42,028 bases of DNA from Sedimenticola sp. (GTDB lineage Bacteria > Pseudomonadota > Gammaproteobacteria > Chromatiales > Chromatiaceae). Each line of letters begins with the position of its first letter. Within the stretch, counting starts at the first letter, position 1. The notes under the pieces are model-generated. The model searched no databases and was not told where the DNA came from. It saw only the letters and a list, made by a program, of their open reading frames with translations. The translations under genes and the position numbers were made by a program. The DNA lies in assembly GCA_027068795.1 (NCBI GenBank), contig JAMOMB010000080.1, positions 1 through 42,028 of the forward strand, in the 5' to 3' direction. Shown piece by piece: positions 17,339 to 28,060 of the stretch.

Positions 17339-18700
17339 ATGAGCTATCGTTTCCAGCAAAGGCGCGCAGGGGTGTTGCTGCATCCGACTTCATTGCCTTC
17401 CCGCACCCTTGAAGACGCCGAGGCATGGCTGGATTTCCTGTCGAAATGCGGCCTGAGCATGTGGCAGATGCTGCCCCTGGGCGTGCCCCAGGAAGACTAT
17501 TCTCCCTACCAGTGCCTGTCCGCCTTCGCCGTCAACCCGGCGCTGCTCGGCAGCCCCATGCCCCGGAATGCGCACAACAGTGAGTATCAGGACTTTTGCG
17601 CCCGGGAAGCCCATTGGCTGGATGACTATGCCCTGTTCATCTGCATCAAATCAGCCCAGGAAAACACCGCCTGGTTCGACTGGCCACAGGAACTGAAATG
17701 GCGCAACCAGGATGCGCTGCAACGATTTGCGCACACACAGCAGGACGAGCTGCAAGCAGTAAAATGGGAGCAATATCAACTGCACCAGCAATGGCGGAAA
17801 CTGCGTGACAGCGCCGCCACCAGGGACATCCACCTGTTTGGCGACATGCCCATCTTTGTCGCCCACGACAGTGCGGATGTTTGGGCCTGCCCCCAACGCT
17901 TCCTCCTGGACGAACAGGGCATGCCCACCTGGGTGACAGGCGTGCCCCCGGATTATTTTTCCGCAACCGGGCAACGCTGGGGCAATCCGCATTACAACTG
18001 GGATTATCACATTGAAGAAGGTTTCCAATGGTGGCTGGCAAGGCTGGAGCACCATTTCCGCTGGTTCGACCTGGTGCGCATCGACCATTTCCGCGGGCTG
18101 CAGGCGGTATGGATGATCGACGCCAGGGAAGAAACCGCTGTCAACGGCCACTGGCAGGAAGTGCCCGGAGACCAGTTGCTGGCCGCCCTGAAAAAACACA
18201 TCGATCCCCTGCCCCTGGTGGCGGAAGACCTGGGCATCATCACCCCGGAAGTACGCGCCCTCAAGCAAAAATACCATCTGCCCGGCATGGCCGTATTGCA
18301 GTTCGCCTTCGACGCCTTCGAGGACAACCCCCACAAGCCCGCCAATATCACCCCGAACTGCGTCGTCTATACCGGCACCCATGACAACGACACCACCCTG
18401 GGCTGGTACCAGTCCCTTGCGGAAGATGCCCGGCGATTCGTCCAGGAAATGCTGCATATGCCAGCGGATGGCGATATCGTAGACACAATGATAGATACTG
18501 CCATGGAATCCCGCGCCAATCTGGCCATAATACCGCTACAGGACTTTCTCAAGCTTGGCAGCGAAGCGCGCATGAACGTCCCCGGGACAGCCAACGGAAA
18601 CTGGCGCTGGCAGTTCCACTGGGAACAATTATCCGCAGATGACCTGCCGGCGCGTATTCACAGTCAGGTCACTCGCAGCAAACGGAAACCCTCGCCATGA
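17339..18700 (+). CDS. malQ: 4-alpha-glucanotransferase (GH77, amylomaltase)
   Basis: MalQ transfers alpha-1,4-glucan segments between chains, recycling short maltodextrins. The protein of 453 residues is compact; the E. coli enzyme has 694, while amylomaltases without the extra N-terminal domain have about 500. The N-terminus [13 protein letters not shown] is characteristic. Catalytic residues are D249 in VRIDHFRG, E296 in VAEDLG and D349 in GTHDNDT. The ATG at 17339 comes 2 nt after the GH57 stop codon; the frame is open further upstream but overlaps the GH57 coding sequence and lacks family similarity. The stop overlaps glgB as ATGA. Confidence 0.95.
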   Translation: MSYRFQQRRAGVLLHPTSLPSRTLEDAEAWLDFLSKCGLSMWQMLPLGVPQEDYSPYQCLSAFAVNPALLGSPMPRNAHNSEYQDFCAREAHWLDDYALFICIKSAQENTAWFDWPQELKWRNQDALQRFAHTQQDELQAVKWEQYQLHQQWRKLRDSAATRDIHLFGDMPIFVAHDSADVWACPQRFLLDEQGMPTWVTGVPPDYFSATGQRWGNPHYNWDYHIEEGFQWWLARLEHHFRWFDLVRIDHFRGLQAVWMIDAREETAVNGHWQEVPGDQLLAALKKHIDPLPLVAEDLGIITPEVRALKQKYHLPGMAVLQFAFDAFEDNPHKPANITPNCVVYTGTHDNDTTLGWYQSLAEDARRFVQEMLHMPADGDIVDTMIDTAMESRANLAIIPLQDFLKLGSEARMNVPGTANGNWRWQFHWEQLSADDLPARIHSQVTRSKRKPSP

Positions 18701-20868
18701 ATCACCTGGAACGGCTGCAGCAAGGCCGCCATCACGACCCCTTCGACTATCTGGGGCGCCATCCCCTGAACCAGGGCTGGATCATCCGCGCCTTCATGCC
18801 CAGCGCGGAAGTGGTGGAACTGCAAGGCGTCGGCGCCATGAATCGGGTCGAGGGCTCGGATCTGTTCGTCATACGCCTGGATGAACAGCAACACCAGGCG
18901 CTTCCGCAACACTACACGCTGCGTTGGCAGGAAAAACACGACCAAAGCTGGCACCAGGCCATTTCCCCCTACAGTTTTGCCCCCCAACTCCGGGATTGGG
19001 ACCTGCACCTGTTCAACGAAGGAAAACACCATCACGCCTGGCGTTTTCTGGGTGCGCAGCTGATGGAAATCGATGGCGTGCCCGGCTGCCTGTTCGCCGT
19101 ATGGGCGCCTCATGTGCAAAGAATCAGCGTCGTTGGCGATTTCAACGGCTGGAACGGCCTGCGCCATCCCATGCGCAACCGGGGGCATTCCGGCGTTTGG
19201 GAATTGTTCATTCCCGGCCTGCACCCTGGAGACAGCTACAAGTACGAGCTGCTCAGCCACAGCGGCGAACTGCTCACCAAAACAGACCCATATGCCCAGC
19301 GCATGGCCATGCGCCCGGACACCACTTCCCTGATCACCAGCGCCAGCAGCTACGGCTGGCGGGATCAGGAGTGGATAGACAAACGCAGTCAATGGGACTG
19401 GCAACGCCAGCCCATCTCCATCTATGAAATGCATCCCGGCTCCTGGCGCCTGCACGAGGACGGCAGTTTCTATACCTGGAAGGAACTGGCGGCTGAATTG
19501 GTGCCTTATGTGAAAGAACTCGGCTATACGCATATCGAATTGCTGCCCATCATGGAGCACCCCCTGGACGAATCCTGGGGCTATCAGGTCTCCGGCTACT
19601 ATGCGCCCACCGCCCGCTTTGGCGAGCCGGATGCTCTACGCCATTTCATCGACACCTGCCATCAACAGGATATCGGCGTACTCCTGGACTGGGTGCCCGC
19701 TCACTTCCCCAGGGATGAATTTGCACTGGCGCGCTTCACCGGCGAAGCCCTGTATGAACACGCCGATCCCAGAAAAGGCGAACACCGCGACTGGGGCACC
19801 CTGATCTTCGATTTCGGGCGTAATGAAGTACGCAACTTCCTGATCGCCAACGCCCTGTACTGGATCGAGGAATTCCATATCGACGGGCTGCGCGTGGATG
19901 CCGTGGCATCCATGCTCTATCTGGATTATTCCCGGGAAGACGGCGACTGGACACCCAATGAATTTGGTGGACGGGAACACCTGGAAGCCATTTCCTTCCT
20001 GCGCGAAATGAACGAAGTGGTGCATGGCGCCTTCCCCGGCGCCATCACCATTGCGGAAGAGTCCACCGCATGGCCCATGGTTTCCCGTCCCCCTTACATG
20101 GGCGGGCTGGGGTTCTCCATGAAATGGAACATGGGATGGATGCACGACACCCTGTCCTACATGGAAACCGACCCCATATACCGCAAGTACCACCATGACA
20201 AGCTGACCTTCAGCCAGCTCTATCTGTGGAGCGAGAATTTCGTCCTGCCCTTCTCCCATGATGAGGTGGTGCACCTGAAAAAAAGCATGCTGGACAAAAT
20301 GCCCGGCGACGTATGGCAGCGCTTCGCCAACCTGCGCCTGCTGTACGCCTACCAGTACGCCCATCCCGGCAAGAAACTGCTGTTCATGGGCAGTGAATTC
20401 GGCCAATGGACAGAATGGAACGCAAAATCCGCATTGGACTGGCCACTGATGGAATTCCCCGATCACCAGGGAATCCACAAACTTGTTTCCGATCTGAACA
20501 AGCTGTATCGAAGCGAGGCGGCGCTGTTTCAAACCGACTTTTCCAGCGAAGGCTTCCAGTGGATCGACTGCCACGACAACGAGCAGTCCGTATTGAGCTT
20601 TATCCGCCGCAGCAAGGACAATCCCGACGATCTGCTGATCTGCCTGTTCAACTTTACCCCAGTGCCGCGCCTGGGATACCGCATCGGCGTACCCGGCGCA
20701 GGCGGCTACCGGGAATGCCTGAACAGCGACTCCAGCTGGTATGGCGGCAGCAATACCGGCAACGCCGGAAACATCGCCGTACAGCAAACTCCCTGGATGG
20801 GCTTTGAGCACTCTCTGGAACTTACCCTGCCGCCCTTGGCAGCGCTGATATTGAAACCCGAGCCATGA
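18697..20868 (+). CDS. glgB: 1,4-alpha-glucan branching enzyme (GH13)
   Basis: GlgB creates alpha-1,6 branches in glycogen. The protein has 723 residues (E. coli 728). The N-terminal region has two beta-sandwich CBM48-type modules (for example [22 protein letters not shown]). The GH13 barrel contains nucleophile D401 in [11 protein letters not shown], acid/base E454 in TIAEEST and D522 in FSHDEVV. All three are offset by four from E. coli D405, E458 and D526. The C-terminal beta domain is complete. The gene is joined to malQ and glgA by ATGA overlaps, which implies tight translational coupling. Confidence 0.98.
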   Translation: MNHLERLQQGRHHDPFDYLGRHPLNQGWIIRAFMPSAEVVELQGVGAMNRVEGSDLFVIRLDEQQHQALPQHYTLRWQEKHDQSWHQAISPYSFAPQLRDWDLHLFNEGKHHHAWRFLGAQLMEIDGVPGCLFAVWAPHVQRISVVGDFNGWNGLRHPMRNRGHSGVWELFIPGLHPGDSYKYELLSHSGELLTKTDPYAQRMAMRPDTTSLITSASSYGWRDQEWIDKRSQWDWQRQPISIYEMHPGSWRLHEDGSFYTWKELAAELVPYVKELGYTHIELLPIMEHPLDESWGYQVSGYYAPTARFGEPDALRHFIDTCHQQDIGVLLDWVPAHFPRDEFALARFTGEALYEHADPRKGEHRDWGTLIFDFGRNEVRNFLIANALYWIEEFHIDGLRVDAVASMLYLDYSREDGDWTPNEFGGREHLEAISFLREMNEVVHGAFPGAITIAEESTAWPMVSRPPYMGGLGFSMKWNMGWMHDTLSYMETDPIYRKYHHDKLTFSQLYLWSENFVLPFSHDEVVHLKKSMLDKMPGDVWQRFANLRLLYAYQYAHPGKKLLFMGSEFGQWTEWNAKSALDWPLMEFPDHQGIHKLVSDLNKLYRSEAALFQTDFSSEGFQWIDCHDNEQSVLSFIRRSKDNPDDLLICLFNFTPVPRLGYRIGVPGAGGYRECLNSDSSWYGGSNTGNAGNIAVQQTPWMGFEHSLELTLPPLAALILKPEP

Positions 20869-22334
20869 AGATTCTGTTTGCCGCAAGCGAAGCCTATCCA
20901 CTGGTAAAGACCGGTGGTCTTGGCGATGTCATCCACGCCCTGCCCCGCGCCCTGCACCAGCAAGGCGTGGATGTGCGTATTATTCTGCCTGCCTACCGCC
21001 TGGTTCTGGAGCAGATCAGCAATCTGCGTATTGCCGGCTGGCTGCAGGTACAGGGCGCGGGCCGCCTGCACGAAATACGCATTCTGGAAACCACCGACCA
21101 GCGACTGGGCGTTCCCCTGCTGTTGGTGGACGCCCCCAACCTGTTTGACCGTCCCGGCAGTCCCTATCTGCATCCCGACGGTTACAACTGGCACGACAAC
21201 GCCGAACGCTTCAGCGTCTTTTCCCGCGCCGTGGCGCAAGTCGCTTCCTCCACCGGCATGCTCGACTGGAAACCGGATGTAGTGCATGCCCATGACTGGC
21301 AGACAGGTCTGTTGCCCGCCTTCCTCAAGCTTATTCCCGATGCGCCCGCCAGTGTGTACACCATTCACAATCTGTCCTACAGCGGCATTTTCTCCCATGA
21401 GGAATTCGCCCAGTTGCATTTACCGGGAGAATGGTGGTCGGCAGACGCCCTGGAATTCTTTGGCAATTTTTCCATGCTCAAGGGCGGCATTATCTTTGCA
21501 GACAAAGTAACCACCGTCAGCCCCACCTATGCCCGGGAAATCCAGACCCCAGGCTTTGGCTATGGCTTCGACGGCGTATTGCGTTCCCATGATCACAAAC
21601 TTCGCGGCATACTGAACGGCATTGATCAGGAGATCTGGAATCCGGCCACGGACCCCCACCTGCCGCACCACTACTCCCTGAAATACCACTACCTGGCCGG
21701 CAAGCGGAACAACAAGAAGGCGCTGCTGAAGCAGCTGGGCGTCGAGCTAAAGGACGAACAACTGCATACGCCTCTTCTCGGCTTTATCGGCAGACTGGTG
21801 GAACAAAAGGGCGTGGATCTGCTGTTGCAGATCATTCCCCATATTCTGGACAATCATGATGTACGCCTTGTCATACTGGGATCCGGCGAAAAACACTTTG
21901 AAAACGCCCTGCGGGAACTGGCGGCGTTGTACCCGCAACGGCTGCTGCTCACCCTGGGTTATTCCGAGGAGCTCGCCCACCGCATCGAAGCGGGCGCAGA
22001 CCTGTTTCTCATGCCCTCCCGCTTCGAACCCTGCGGGCTAAACCAGATGTACAGCCTGCGATATGGTACGCCTCCCCTGGTGCATCAGGTTGGCGGCCTT
22101 GCAGATACCGTCGTGGACGCCACACAGGAAAACCTGAAAAACAACACCGCCACGGGTTTTGTCTTTTATGAACCCAGCACCGGAGCAATGCTGCACGCCA
22201 TCGAACGCGCCCTGGATCTGTACAAGAAACCGGCCAGCTGGCACAAACTGATGCGCACCGCCATGGCCCAGGATTTCGGCTGGAACAAAAGCGCCAACGA
22301 GTACATTCGGTTATACGAAGAAGTCGGCAAATAG
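20865..22334 (+). CDS. glgA: Glycogen synthase (ADP-glucose, GT5)
   Basis: GlgA extends alpha-1,4-glucan chains using ADP-glucose. The 489-residue GT-B protein has the N-terminal ADP-glucose motif KTGGLGDV (K15), [11 protein letters not shown] in the N-terminal domain, and the C-terminal GT5 motif [19 protein letters not shown] with E388 equivalent to E. coli E377. The length fits bacterial GlgA (477 in E. coli). The stop codon is followed after only 11 nt by the large inverted-repeat element, which separates glgA from glgP. Confidence 0.97.
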   Translation: MKILFAASEAYPLVKTGGLGDVIHALPRALHQQGVDVRIILPAYRLVLEQISNLRIAGWLQVQGAGRLHEIRILETTDQRLGVPLLLVDAPNLFDRPGSPYLHPDGYNWHDNAERFSVFSRAVAQVASSTGMLDWKPDVVHAHDWQTGLLPAFLKLIPDAPASVYTIHNLSYSGIFSHEEFAQLHLPGEWWSADALEFFGNFSMLKGGIIFADKVTTVSPTYAREIQTPGFGYGFDGVLRSHDHKLRGILNGIDQEIWNPATDPHLPHHYSLKYHYLAGKRNNKKALLKQLGVELKDEQLHTPLLGFIGRLVEQKGVDLLLQIIPHILDNHDVRLVILGSGEKHFENALRELAALYPQRLLLTLGYSEELAHRIEAGADLFLMPSRFEPCGLNQMYSLRYGTPPLVHQVGGLADTVVDATQENLKNNTATGFVFYEPSTGAMLHAIERALDLYKKPASWHKLMRTAMAQDFGWNKSANEYIRLYEEVGK

Positions 22335-22345
22335 GCCAACAACAG

Positions 22346-22629
22346 TATTAACCTGGCACCAATAGATACCATGTTCAGGGCGTCAGGCAGGTGTCAGAAC
22401 AAGGCGCAGCGCGCAGGCAAGAGTTGTTCCCTTGTCAAGGGTTGCAACGCCGTACTGGCGCCTGCCTGACGCCACTAACTTATTGTTATATATTGAAAGG
22501 TCGTCGCCTGCTGGCCCGCGAACTGCATTCGATCCACTGGCTTTAGAATGACTCAAGCGGCGTGGCTCCGCCTTGCCGCGAACCAGCAGGCGACGACTGA
22601 ACATGATATCTATTGATGCCAGGTTAATA
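22346..22629. repeat. Nested inverted-repeat element (possible MITE or cruciform element)
   Basis: This 284-bp gene-free element has three nested inverted repeats. The outer arms, 22346-22378 and 22597-22629, match at 31 of 33 positions and begin TATTAACCTGGC. Inside, GGCGTCAGGCAGG (22379-22391) pairs perfectly with 22461-22473. GTCGTCGCCTGCTGG (22500-22514) pairs perfectly with 22583-22597. The two inner stems are separated by an AT-rich spacer. The loops carry smaller hairpins (CCCTT-gtc-AAGGG at 22429-22441; CAAG-CGG/CCG-CTTG near 22554-22575). The whole could fold as a three-way junction. The two outer mismatches are C/A on the plus strand and become G/U on the minus strand. TA at both tips would fit a TA-targeting miniature transposon, but its origin is unproven. 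Confidence 0.75.
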
Positions 22630-22698
22630 ACATCCCAGACTTGGGCATTTGCCGCTACAATACCCTATTATCGATACAACACCCGAGTTTCTCCACAA

Positions 22699-25188
22699 AT
22701 GAACACCCAAGAAGACCTCTGCGTCCTGCCGGAAACCGAAAGGCTTCCCTCTGACGCAAAGTCGCTCGAACAGGATTTCCGCCGCTACCTGATTCATCAT
22801 CTGGGCCGGTTTCTTGGTTGCAACCCTCACTATCTGTATGAGGCACTGTCGCTGACCGTGCGCGACCGCATCATGACAGACTGGCGCAACACCTGGCTGC
22901 AGCACCGGCGGCCGGAGCAGCGGCGCGCCTACTATCTGTCTCTGGAATTCCTCATCGGACGCGCCCTGGGAAATCATTTGCTGAACATGGATCTTGCTGG
23001 CGAGACAGCCAAAGCCGTACAGAACTTCTCCCTGTCCCTGGAGGAAATACAATCCCAGGAGCCAGATGCCGGCCTGGGCAATGGCGGCCTCGGCCGCCTG
23101 GCCGCCTGCTTCATGGACAGCTGCGCAACCCTGAAGCTGCCTGTGGTCGGATACGGTCTGCGCTATGAATACGGCATGTTCCGCCAGCGCATCGAAAACG
23201 GCTACCAGAAAGAAGAACCGGATCACTGGCTGCGTGATGCAAACCCCTGGGAACTGGAGCGCGCAGAATACACGCAAATCGTACAATTCGGCGGTCATAC
23301 GGAACATTTCACCAACCGCCGCGGTGAACCCAGAACCCGCTGGCTGGACACAGAAGACGTACTCGCCATTCCCTTCGACGTCCCCGTATCCGGTTACCGC
23401 AACGGCGTAGTGAACACCCTGCGCCTGTGGAAAGCCACGGCGACGGACGAGTTCAACCTGGATGAGTTCAATGCCGGCAGTTATCCGGAATCCGTCGCGG
23501 CCAAAAACGATGCCGAGCACATCACCATGGTGCTCTACCCCAACGACTCCAGCGAGAACGGCAAGGAACTGCGCCTGCGCCAGCAGTATTTCCTGGCCTC
23601 CGCCAGCCTGCAGGACATTATCCGCCAATGGGAGCTCATACACGGAGAAGACTACGGCAATTTCGCTGCGCAAAATGTTTTTCAACTCAACGACACCCAC
23701 CCCGCCATTGCAGTGGCGGAGCTGATGCGCATTCTCGTCGATGACAAGCACCTTTCCTGGGAACAGGCCTGGAAAATCACCACTGCCACCATGGCCTACA
23801 CCAATCACACCCTTCTTCCCGAAGCGTTGGAGCGCTGGCCGGTACAGCTTTTTGAACGCTTGTTGCCGCGCTTGCTGGAAATCATCTATGAAATCAATGC
23901 ACGCTTCCTGAAACAGGTGGCGATTCGCTGGCCCGGCGACAGCGACCGCCGCCGCCGCATGTCCATTATCGAGGAAAGCAACGGCAAGTCCGTGCGCATG
24001 GCCTATCTGGCGATTGTCGGCAGTTTTTCCGTCAACGGCGTGGCGGAACTGCATTCGGATCTGCTGAAGAAAGGACTGTTCCGGGACTTCTATGAACTCT
24101 GGCCGGAAAAATTCAACAACAAGACCAATGGCGTTACGCCGCGACGCTGGATCGCCCACGCCAACCCGGAGATGACGGCGCTGATCAGCAGCAAGATTGG
24201 CGACGAATGGATATCGGATCTGTCAAAGATCGAACAACTCAAGCCCTATGCGAACAGCAGTAACCACAAGGACTTCCACGCCCAGTGGCAGGCGGCCAAA
24301 ATGGCGAACAAACGCCAGCTGGCCGAACTGGTGAAAGAAGAATGCGGAGTGGATTTTCCCCTGGACTCCCTGTTCGACGTTCAGGTAAAACGCATCCATG
24401 AATACAAGCGCCAGCTACTCAATGTGTTGCATGTGATTCACCTCTATAACCGCATTCGCCACGGCGATACCGCCGACTGGACCAACCGCTGCGTCCTCAT
24501 CGGCGGCAAGGCCGCTCCCGGCTATTTCATGGCCAAGCGCACCATCAAGCTCATCAACAATGTCGCGGAAATCATCAACAGCGACCCCGAGGTGGGCGAC
24601 AAGCTCAAGCTCGCCTTCCTTCCCAACTACCGGGTGTCCAGCATGGAAGTGATCGCCCCCGCCACGGATCTTTCCGAACAGATTTCCACCGCCGGCAAGG
24701 AAGCATCCGGCACCGGCAACATGAAGTTCATGATGAACGGCGCCCTGACCATCGGCACCTACGACGGCGCCAATATCGAGATACTGGAAGCGGTGGGCGT
24801 GGACAACTTCTTCCTGTTCGGCCTCAAGGTCGATGAAGTGGAGGAAATGAAAACCCATTACGACCCGCAGGGCATGATCGCCGCAGATGAAGACCTCAGA
24901 GCGGTGTTCCACCTCCTGGAGAGCGGCCATTTCAATATCGAGGAACCGGGTATTTTCGACCCCATCATCGCCGCCATGAAGGACCCCCATGATCCATGGA
25001 TGACGGTGGCGGACTTTCGTAGCTACGTCGAAGCCCAGCAACATGCCGCCAGCGCCTACCGGGACCGGCAGCACTGGACGCGCATGAGCATCATGAACAC
25101 CGCCTGCAGCGGCTTTTTCTCCACCGACCGCACCATGCAGGACTACAACAACGATATCTGGAAGCTGAACCCCATGGATTTGGGATAA
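22699..25188 (+). CDS. glgP: Glycogen phosphorylase
   Basis: GlgP releases glucose-1-phosphate from glycogen ends, closing the storage cycle encoded upstream. The protein has 829 residues from this ATG (E. coli GlgP has 815). The PLP-binding segment EASGTGNMKFMMNGALTIGT has the Schiff-base lysine at K676. GNGGLGRLAACF, VKRIHEYKRQLLNVLH and the conserved active-site sequences are intact. The frame is open upstream to 22573, but that part lies in the inverted-repeat element and lacks family sequence, so the ATG at 22699 is chosen. Its Shine-Dalgarno is weak. Insertion of the element suggests that glgP may be expressed apart from glgA. Confidence 0.96.
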   Translation: MNTQEDLCVLPETERLPSDAKSLEQDFRRYLIHHLGRFLGCNPHYLYEALSLTVRDRIMTDWRNTWLQHRRPEQRRAYYLSLEFLIGRALGNHLLNMDLAGETAKAVQNFSLSLEEIQSQEPDAGLGNGGLGRLAACFMDSCATLKLPVVGYGLRYEYGMFRQRIENGYQKEEPDHWLRDANPWELERAEYTQIVQFGGHTEHFTNRRGEPRTRWLDTEDVLAIPFDVPVSGYRNGVVNTLRLWKATATDEFNLDEFNAGSYPESVAAKNDAEHITMVLYPNDSSENGKELRLRQQYFLASASLQDIIRQWELIHGEDYGNFAAQNVFQLNDTHPAIAVAELMRILVDDKHLSWEQAWKITTATMAYTNHTLLPEALERWPVQLFERLLPRLLEIIYEINARFLKQVAIRWPGDSDRRRRMSIIEESNGKSVRMAYLAIVGSFSVNGVAELHSDLLKKGLFRDFYELWPEKFNNKTNGVTPRRWIAHANPEMTALISSKIGDEWISDLSKIEQLKPYANSSNHKDFHAQWQAAKMANKRQLAELVKEECGVDFPLDSLFDVQVKRIHEYKRQLLNVLHVIHLYNRIRHGDTADWTNRCVLIGGKAAPGYFMAKRTIKLINNVAEIINSDPEVGDKLKLAFLPNYRVSSMEVIAPATDLSEQISTAGKEASGTGNMKFMMNGALTIGTYDGANIEILEAVGVDNFFLFGLKVDEVEEMKTHYDPQGMIAADEDLRAVFHLLESGHFNIEEPGIFDPIIAAMKDPHDPWMTVADFRSYVEAQQHAASAYRDRQHWTRMSIMNTACSGFFSTDRTMQDYNNDIWKLNPMDLG

Positions 25189-25212
25189 GCCCCTGAAAGA
25201 GCCGGGAGGGGC
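25189..25212. terminator. Hairpin in the glgP/CDP-alcohol transferase convergent gap
   Basis: GCCCCT and AGGGGC form a 6-bp stem with a 12-nt loop immediately after the glgP TAA. No T-tract follows, so it is at best a weak or Rho-assisted terminator. Confidence 0.35.
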
Positions 25213-25220
25213 AAGACGGG

Positions 25221-25814
25221 TCAACTTCCGTTGCGCATCTCCCGCCTGGCCTTGCTTCCCCAGTTCACTACATAGCCCAGGCCACTGAGCACCGTGGTCA
25301 CCGCCACCGCCCATAGCATCCAGGGGAGCGCCCAGGAAAACTCGCGGGAAAAACCAAGACCATACACCACCAGCAGCACCAGGAAGATCTGCAGGCCGGT
25401 ATTGAGCTTACTGATCAGGCTTGGCTGCGCATCCAGTTGCTGCACCCGGAAGTTGTACGCCGCCGCGCCCGCCACGATGACGATATCGCGCAGCACCACC
25501 AAGCCCACCAACCACCAGGGCAACGCCTGCAGCCAGCCCAGGCAAAGATAGGCGGAAACCAGGAGAAACTTGTCCGCCAGGGGATCGAGAATCCCCCCCA
25601 GGCGGCTCTGCCACTTGAACTGGCGCGCCAGAAACCCGTCCAGGGCGTCAGAGATTCCTGCCACGAAAAACAGGAGCATGGCGCTTTGGTAGTGGTGATT
25701 GAGCAACAGCCAGATCACCGGAAACACCAGTATCACCCGGGCAATACTGATGAGGTTGGGAATATCTCTTGCCTTCAAGCGGAAACCCTCAGCAGGCTGA
25801 GGCGCAGCATGCAT
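25221..25814 (-). CDS. CDP-alcohol phosphatidyltransferase family membrane protein
   Basis: This is an integral membrane enzyme expected to transfer a phosphatidyl group from CDP-diacylglycerol to an alcohol. The CAP motif is complete: D56-x2-D59-G60-x2-A63-R64-x8-G73-x3-D77-x3-D81. About five hydrophobic helices are visible. The 197-residue length fits PgsA or cardiolipin-synthase-like members; the acceptor alcohol cannot be decided. The ATG at 25814 lacks a Shine-Dalgarno. A TTG at 25778 has GAGGG 7 nt upstream and would start at the family-like [10 protein letters not shown], so the true start may be there (185 residues). It lies 26 nt downstream of the DUF2066 gene, the two forming a likely operon. 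Confidence 0.85.
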   Translation of the reverse strand: MHAAPQPAEGFRLKARDIPNLISIARVILVFPVIWLLLNHHYQSAMLLFFVAGISDALDGFLARQFKWQSRLGGILDPLADKFLLVSAYLCLGWLQALPWWLVGLVVLRDIVIVAGAAAYNFRVQQLDAQPSLISKLNTGLQIFLVLLVVYGLGFSREFSWALPWMLWAVAVTTVLSGLGYVVNWGSKARREMRNGS

Positions 25815-25840
25815 CCATAGTGGCGGACAGAAAGCAGCAT

Positions 25841-26905
25841 CTACCTGAGCCGGTAGGTCAGCTCGAGACGGCCCGGGCCAACTGCCTCATCATCCGGGAT
25901 GCTGACAACCGGTGTCAACACTGTTTCCAGGGACAGTCTTTGCACCAGAATGTCCCGCCCGCCCCGCACTTTTGCCTGGATCAACAGCTGATCCCCCGAA
26001 GACTCGAGGATGGCATATTCGGAAATGACATCCAGCAGATCCAACAGCCGAATCAGACGAGCATATTCCCGCAGGCCATCGATACCCAGAAAACGCAGCA
26101 GCAGCGGTTCCGCCCCGCCCAAATCACTGCCGGGCACATATTGATCCGCCAGCCAGTCCATGGCCTTGTCGATGCCGGCGCCCAGGGTTTCTTCCGCGCT
26201 GGCGGCGGCGCTACTGAAATCCTGCTCCTTGCCGGGCAGCAGCAGCGTCCATTTCGCCGTCCATTCATTGCCGGCCTGACGCAATCGCCCCAACAACACC
26301 AGGGGTTCGCCATAGCGAACCGACGCCTTCTCTATACTCTCCCGGTCCACCGCCCATACGTCACCGATTCGCAAGGCCGATTGGTCTTCAAGATCCATGA
26401 TCGGCAGCAACAGTGGCAAGCCCCGTTGCCTGGCAGCCTCCTTGGCCGCCTGCACCAGATCGGTATCTTTTTCCGGATCCAGAAAGGCGCGATGCCCGTT
26501 TGTCTCCCGCACCAGCCACAACAGCACCTCCGGCCTGCCCTTTTCCCAAACGGACAACCCCAGGTTGCGCAAGGCTTTCTGCACAGCGCCCTTTTCAAAC
26601 GCCACCCATATCCAGCGTTTGTCCGCTGCACCTTCGGTTTCCGCCGCTTCACTGCGATAGCGGAACTGCTGCACATGGTCTTCCGCATGCTCCAGCAGCG
26701 CCTGCATGCCGCTACGCCCCCTGAGATTGCGGTGCCCGGAGGCCTTGACCAACACCTTTTCGAACGCCTCGCGGATACTGGTCTTGCGCGCCTCTGGAGA
26801 AGCATCGGCAACAGGCACCTCAGCAGAATACAATCCTGGCGCAGCCAGCAGCGCGGGGGACATGGAAAACAAGAAACAGAAAAAAAACAGACGGGAACTC
26901 TTCAT
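25841..26905 (-). CDS. DUF2066 domain protein with signal peptide
   Basis: This 354-residue protein starts with a signal peptide ([22 protein letters not shown]) and is probably exported. The region [19 protein letters not shown] and the overall pattern fit DUF2066, a gammaproteobacterial family of unknown function frequently found divergent from purM, as here. No catalytic motif is evident. It is followed on the same strand by the CDP-alcohol phosphatidyltransferase. The ATG at 26905 has a weak ribosome-binding site. Confidence 0.8.
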   Translation of the reverse strand: MKSSRLFFFCFLFSMSPALLAAPGLYSAEVPVADASPEARKTSIREAFEKVLVKASGHRNLRGRSGMQALLEHAEDHVQQFRYRSEAAETEGAADKRWIWVAFEKGAVQKALRNLGLSVWEKGRPEVLLWLVRETNGHRAFLDPEKDTDLVQAAKEAARQRGLPLLLPIMDLEDQSALRIGDVWAVDRESIEKASVRYGEPLVLLGRLRQAGNEWTAKWTLLLPGKEQDFSSAAASAEETLGAGIDKAMDWLADQYVPGSDLGGAEPLLLRFLGIDGLREYARLIRLLDLLDVISEYAILESSGDQLLIQAKVRGGRDILVQRLSLETVLTPVVSIPDDEAVGPGRLELTYRLR

Positions 26906-26961
26906 GCAGCCATTCTACTGACAAATACCGGCGCTAGCCAACAGTCCGCACAGGCAAATCT

Positions 26962-26970
26962 TGGTACAAT
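26962..26970 (+). promoter_or_regulatory. Extended -10 promoter element for purMN
   Basis: TGG-TACAAT (26962-26970) fits an extended -10 element, about 38 nt upstream of the purM start. No good -35 or PurR-like palindrome is seen in the 102-bp divergent gap. Confidence 0.4.
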
Positions 26971-27007
26971 ATCCGCCCGATCCGTTTCCTTTTTGCAGGA
27001 GTGCGCC

Positions 27008-28060
27008 GTGTCCTCCCCTACATCTCCAACCGAAGGACTGAGCTACCGCCAGGCCGGCGTGGATATCGATGCCGGAAATACCTTGGTGGAAAACATCAAA
27101 CCCCTGGTCAAAAACACCTTCAGACCGGGGGTGCTGGCCGGACTGGGGGGGTTTGGCGCCCTGTTCGAACTGCCTGTACATCAGTACAGGGAACCTGTGC
27201 TGGTGTCGGGAACGGATGGCGTGGGCACCAAACTCAAGCTGGCGATGATGCTGGACAAACACGACAGCATCGGCATCGACCTGGTCGCCATGTGCGTCAA
27301 CGACATCGTGGTGGCGGGAGCCGAGCCACTGTTTTTTCTGGACTATTTCGCCACCGGCAAGCTCCTGGTGGATCGCGCCACGGACATCGTATCCGGCATC
27401 GCCAAAGGTTGCGAGCTGGCGGGCTGCGCCCTGACCGGGGGTGAAACCGCGGAAATGCCGGGCATGTACCAGGGCGATGACTATGATCTGGCCGGCTTCA
27501 GCGTAGGCATTGTCGAAAAGTCAAACATCCTGCAAGGCGACAAGGTAACAGCCGGAGACGTCTTGCTGGGGCTGGCTTCCTCCGGGCCGCATTCCAACGG
27601 CTATTCCCTTATTCGCAAGGTAATCGAGATCAGCCACGCGGATCTTGCAGCGGATCTGGATGGCCGGCCATTGGGAGAGGCCCTGCTCCAGCCGACGCGC
27701 ATCTATGTGAAACCCCTGCTGGCGCTGATGCAGGAAATCGACGTGCATGCCCTGGCGCATATTACCGGCGGCGGACTCACGGAGAACATTCCCCGGGTGC
27801 TGCCGGCAAACACCACAGCCCGTATTGACGCCGCCGGCTGGCCCCGCCCTGCGGTATTCCAGTGGTTGCAGGAAAACGGCAACATCGATTCCACGGAAAT
27901 GCTGCGCACCTTCAATTGCGGCATCGGCATGGTGGTGTGCGTGGCCGCCAAGGACGCGGCCCGGGCGCAAAGCATTCTGGAACATGCAGGCGAAACCGTA
28001 TATGTCATCGGCAACATCCAGAACAGTAGCCATGAAACCCCCTGCGTGGAATATGCCTAG
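27008..28060 (+). CDS. purM: Phosphoribosylformylglycinamidine cyclo-ligase (AIR synthetase)
   Basis: PurM closes the imidazole ring in de novo purine synthesis. The 350-residue protein (E. coli 345) has the family motifs [49 protein letters not shown] and [16 protein letters not shown]. The frame is open far upstream, but the coding similarity starts at the GTG at 27008, which has AGGAG six nt upstream. Its last bases overlap purN, so the two purine genes form an operon in the order usual for gammaproteobacteria. Confidence 0.96.
   Translation: MSSPTSPTEGLSYRQAGVDIDAGNTLVENIKPLVKNTFRPGVLAGLGGFGALFELPVHQYREPVLVSGTDGVGTKLKLAMMLDKHDSIGIDLVAMCVNDIVVAGAEPLFFLDYFATGKLLVDRATDIVSGIAKGCELAGCALTGGETAEMPGMYQGDDYDLAGFSVGIVEKSNILQGDKVTAGDVLLGLASSGPHSNGYSLIRKVIEISHADLAADLDGRPLGEALLQPTRIYVKPLLALMQEIDVHALAHITGGGLTENIPRVLPANTTARIDAAGWPRPAVFQWLQENGNIDSTEMLRTFNCGIGMVVCVAAKDAARAQSILEHAGETVYVIGNIQNSSHETPCVEYA

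Noticed and set aside
22346-22629. Integron attC site
   Set aside because: The element folds like a recombination site, but its ends do not fit the RYYYAAC/GTTRRRY core boxes, and no integrase or cassette array is present. I keep it as an unclassified inverted-repeat element.
22624-24159. 511-codon open frame on the minus strand opposite glgP
   Set aside because: It is antisense to the well-conserved glgP coding sequence, has no family features or ribosome-binding site, and follows from codon composition on the other strand. The same applies to long opposite frames at 19636-20901, 36088-37422, 12703-13647 and 38229-39776.
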